A stretch of 32,066 bases of DNA from positions 1-32,066 of the forward strand of contig JBBSIG010000002.1 in assembly GCA_038232215.1 (NCBI GenBank), in the 5' to 3' direction. The notes under the pieces are model-generated. The model did not search any database and had not been told where the DNA came from. It saw only the letters and a program-made list of their open reading frames with translations. This DNA comes from JBBSIG01 sp038232215 (lineage in GTDB: Bacteria > Actinomycetota > Thermoleophilia > Gaiellales > Gaiellaceae). Numbering within the stretch: position 1 is the stretch's first letter; every line of letters begins with the position of its first letter. The position numbers and the translations under genes are program-made. Of this stretch, positions 31,433-32,066 are shown one piece after another.

Positions 31433-31789
31433 CTCTTCGATGTCGACCTCCGCCCGGGCGAGCTGATCGAGCGCGGTCGCACGAAGGCGGTGCTGCGCAG
31501 AGCGCTCGGCGATCTGCTCCCGCCGGTCGTACGAGACCGCGTCGACAAGCTCGGCTTCGTGACGCCGGAGGGTCGCTGGCTGCGCGGAGCGCTCGGAGAG
31601 CTGGCGGCGGACGTCTTCGCCTCCCGCTCGTTCGCGGAGCGGGGCTGGGTCGACGCGGCCGCCGCGCGCCGCCGCCTCGAGCGGCACCGCCGCGGCGAGC
31701 TCTCCGCCGGCTTCGAGCTCTGGCGCGCGCTCGGCCTCGAGCTCTGGGCGCGCGCATTCGTCGACACTCCCCCGAGTGGTACCGTGTGA
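31433..31789 (+). pseudogene. 5'-truncated asnB copy (last ~100 codons)
   Basis: From about 31460 the frame reads ELIERGRTKAVLRRALGDLL and continues VRDRVDKLGFVTPE to a stop at 31789. It aligns with residues 519-620 of the AsnB at 10639-12501 with no gaps and only about 15-20 differences in 100, then adds a short new tail (TPPSGTV). The glutaminase domain and the SGGLDSS site are absent, so it cannot be a functional amidotransferase. The frame remains open leftwards to about 31433, but the similarity fades. The reading frame is intact, so decay is recent or the segment was copied recently. A peptide starting at GTG 31490 could still be made. Confidence 0.75.
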
Positions 31790-31793
31790 CCAC

Positions 31794-32060
31794 ATGGCTT
31801 CGAGCATCGGCATCCGGGCACTTCGGGAGACCTTGACGACGACGATTCGACGCGTGCGCGCGGGAGAGAGCTTCGAGGTGACGCACGACGGCGTGCCGGT
31901 GGCGCTGCTCTCCCCGTTGCCGGGCGGCCTCGTCGCACGCCTGCTCGCGAGCGGAGATGCGACGGCGGGGAAGCCGCTGGAGCGCCCGCTCTCACGCTTC
32001 AGCTTCGTCGGACGGCTCACCGCCAGCGAGGCGCTCGAGGAAGACCGCGCTGAGCGCTGA
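31794..32060 (+). CDS. Phd/YefM-type antitoxin
   Basis: This 88-aa protein, starting at ATG 31794, has the Phd/YefM N-terminal fold: IGIRALRETLTTTIRRVRAG then ESFEVTHDGVPVALLSPLP, which binds DNA as a dimer and represses its own operon. The C-terminal half (ERPLSRFSFVGRLTASEALEEDRAER) is the disordered, charged part that usually covers a toxin. The partner, most often a PIN-domain or RelE/Doc toxin, should start just past the window edge, because the stop at 32060 is 6 nt from the end. An upstream in-frame start at 31776 overlaps the asnB relic and is less likely. The ATG follows GTGTGACCAC without a strong Shine-Dalgarno. Confidence 0.8.
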   Translation: MASSIGIRALRETLTTTIRRVRAGESFEVTHDGVPVALLSPLPGGLVARLLASGDATAGKPLERPLSRFSFVGRLTASEALEEDRAER

Positions 32061-32066
32061 GCCGCA
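32037..32066 (+). repeat. Direct-repeat partner of 31401-31430
   Basis: This is the 3' end of the Phd-like gene plus six bases. It repeats the sequence at 31401-31430 (GAGGAA and then CTGAGCGCTGAGCC in common) about 636 bp away. The repeat may continue past the window edge, which would make the asnB relic plus antitoxin gene one unit of a tandem duplication. Confidence 0.5.

Noticed and set aside
1..32066. tRNA or rRNA genes as integration sites for the locus
   Set aside because: I saw no stretch with the TTCRA arm plus matching acceptor stem and no rRNA-like sequence. GGTTCGAG at 6241 and 26701 lacks the rest of a tRNA.

Overview
The window is very GC-rich, has few and short intergenic gaps, many GTG/TTG starts, stop/start overlaps of the GTGA, ATGA and TTGA type, and -10-like TAGGNT hexamers close to start codons. 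This fits a high-GC actinobacterium. The gene styles remind me of deep-branching Thermoleophilia-type lineages, but that placement is a guess. Almost the whole window is a surface-polysaccharide (O-antigen- or capsule-like) biosynthesis and export locus, with toxin-antitoxin genes and mobile-element debris scattered in it.

Layout. 1-3382 (minus): four overlapping glycosyltransferase genes (GT4, GT4, GT2, and the first 39 codons of another GT4 that leaves the window). 3531-6170: the three late enzymes of a UDP-2,3-diacetamido-2,3-dideoxy-glucuronate pathway: a WbpD/WlbB-type N-acetyltransferase (plus), convergent with a WbpE-type aminotransferase and a WbpB-type dehydrogenase (minus). 6255-8762 (plus): one 835-aa protein made of two fused, duplicated GT-B glycosyltransferases. 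8759-9321 (minus): a ribbon-helix-helix/MazF toxin-antitoxin pair with a palindrome over the antitoxin start. 9388-10521 (minus): another GT4. 10639-12501 (plus): an AsnB-type amidotransferase. 12505-12741: a near-palindromic, gene-free, MITE-like element between convergent genes. 12755-20103 (minus): one transcription unit, read from 20103 downward, of two unusual CgeB-like putative glycosyltransferases, a second AsnB and two sugar-nucleotide epimerase/dehydratases (SDR). 20204-31165 (plus): a Wzm/Wzt ABC exporter, a zinc-ribbon methyltransferase, a GT4, two more CgeB-like proteins, an SGNH hydrolase and a second methyltransferase. 31193-32066: an IS110-like transposase relic, a 5'-truncated asnB copy, and a Phd-type antitoxin gene at the edge.

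How the genes may work together (inference): WbpB/E/D supply a diacetamido-uronic acid donor, the SDR proteins make further NDP-sugars, the GT2/GT4 enzymes assemble the repeat, the AsnB proteins may amidate uronic acid carboxyls, the methyltransferases and SGNH enzyme may modify the glycan or its end, and Wzm/Wzt exports the finished chain, with the Wzt C-terminal domains recognising it.

The most novel-looking element is a protein family of four members (544, 582, 433 and 945 aa) that brackets the ABC exporter genes. Three of them carry a C-terminal domain of about 170 residues that I do not recognise, marked by a hydrophobic-x-W-(D/R)-(N/H)-x-x-(hydrophobic)-G motif. It occurs once, once and three times: five copies in this window.
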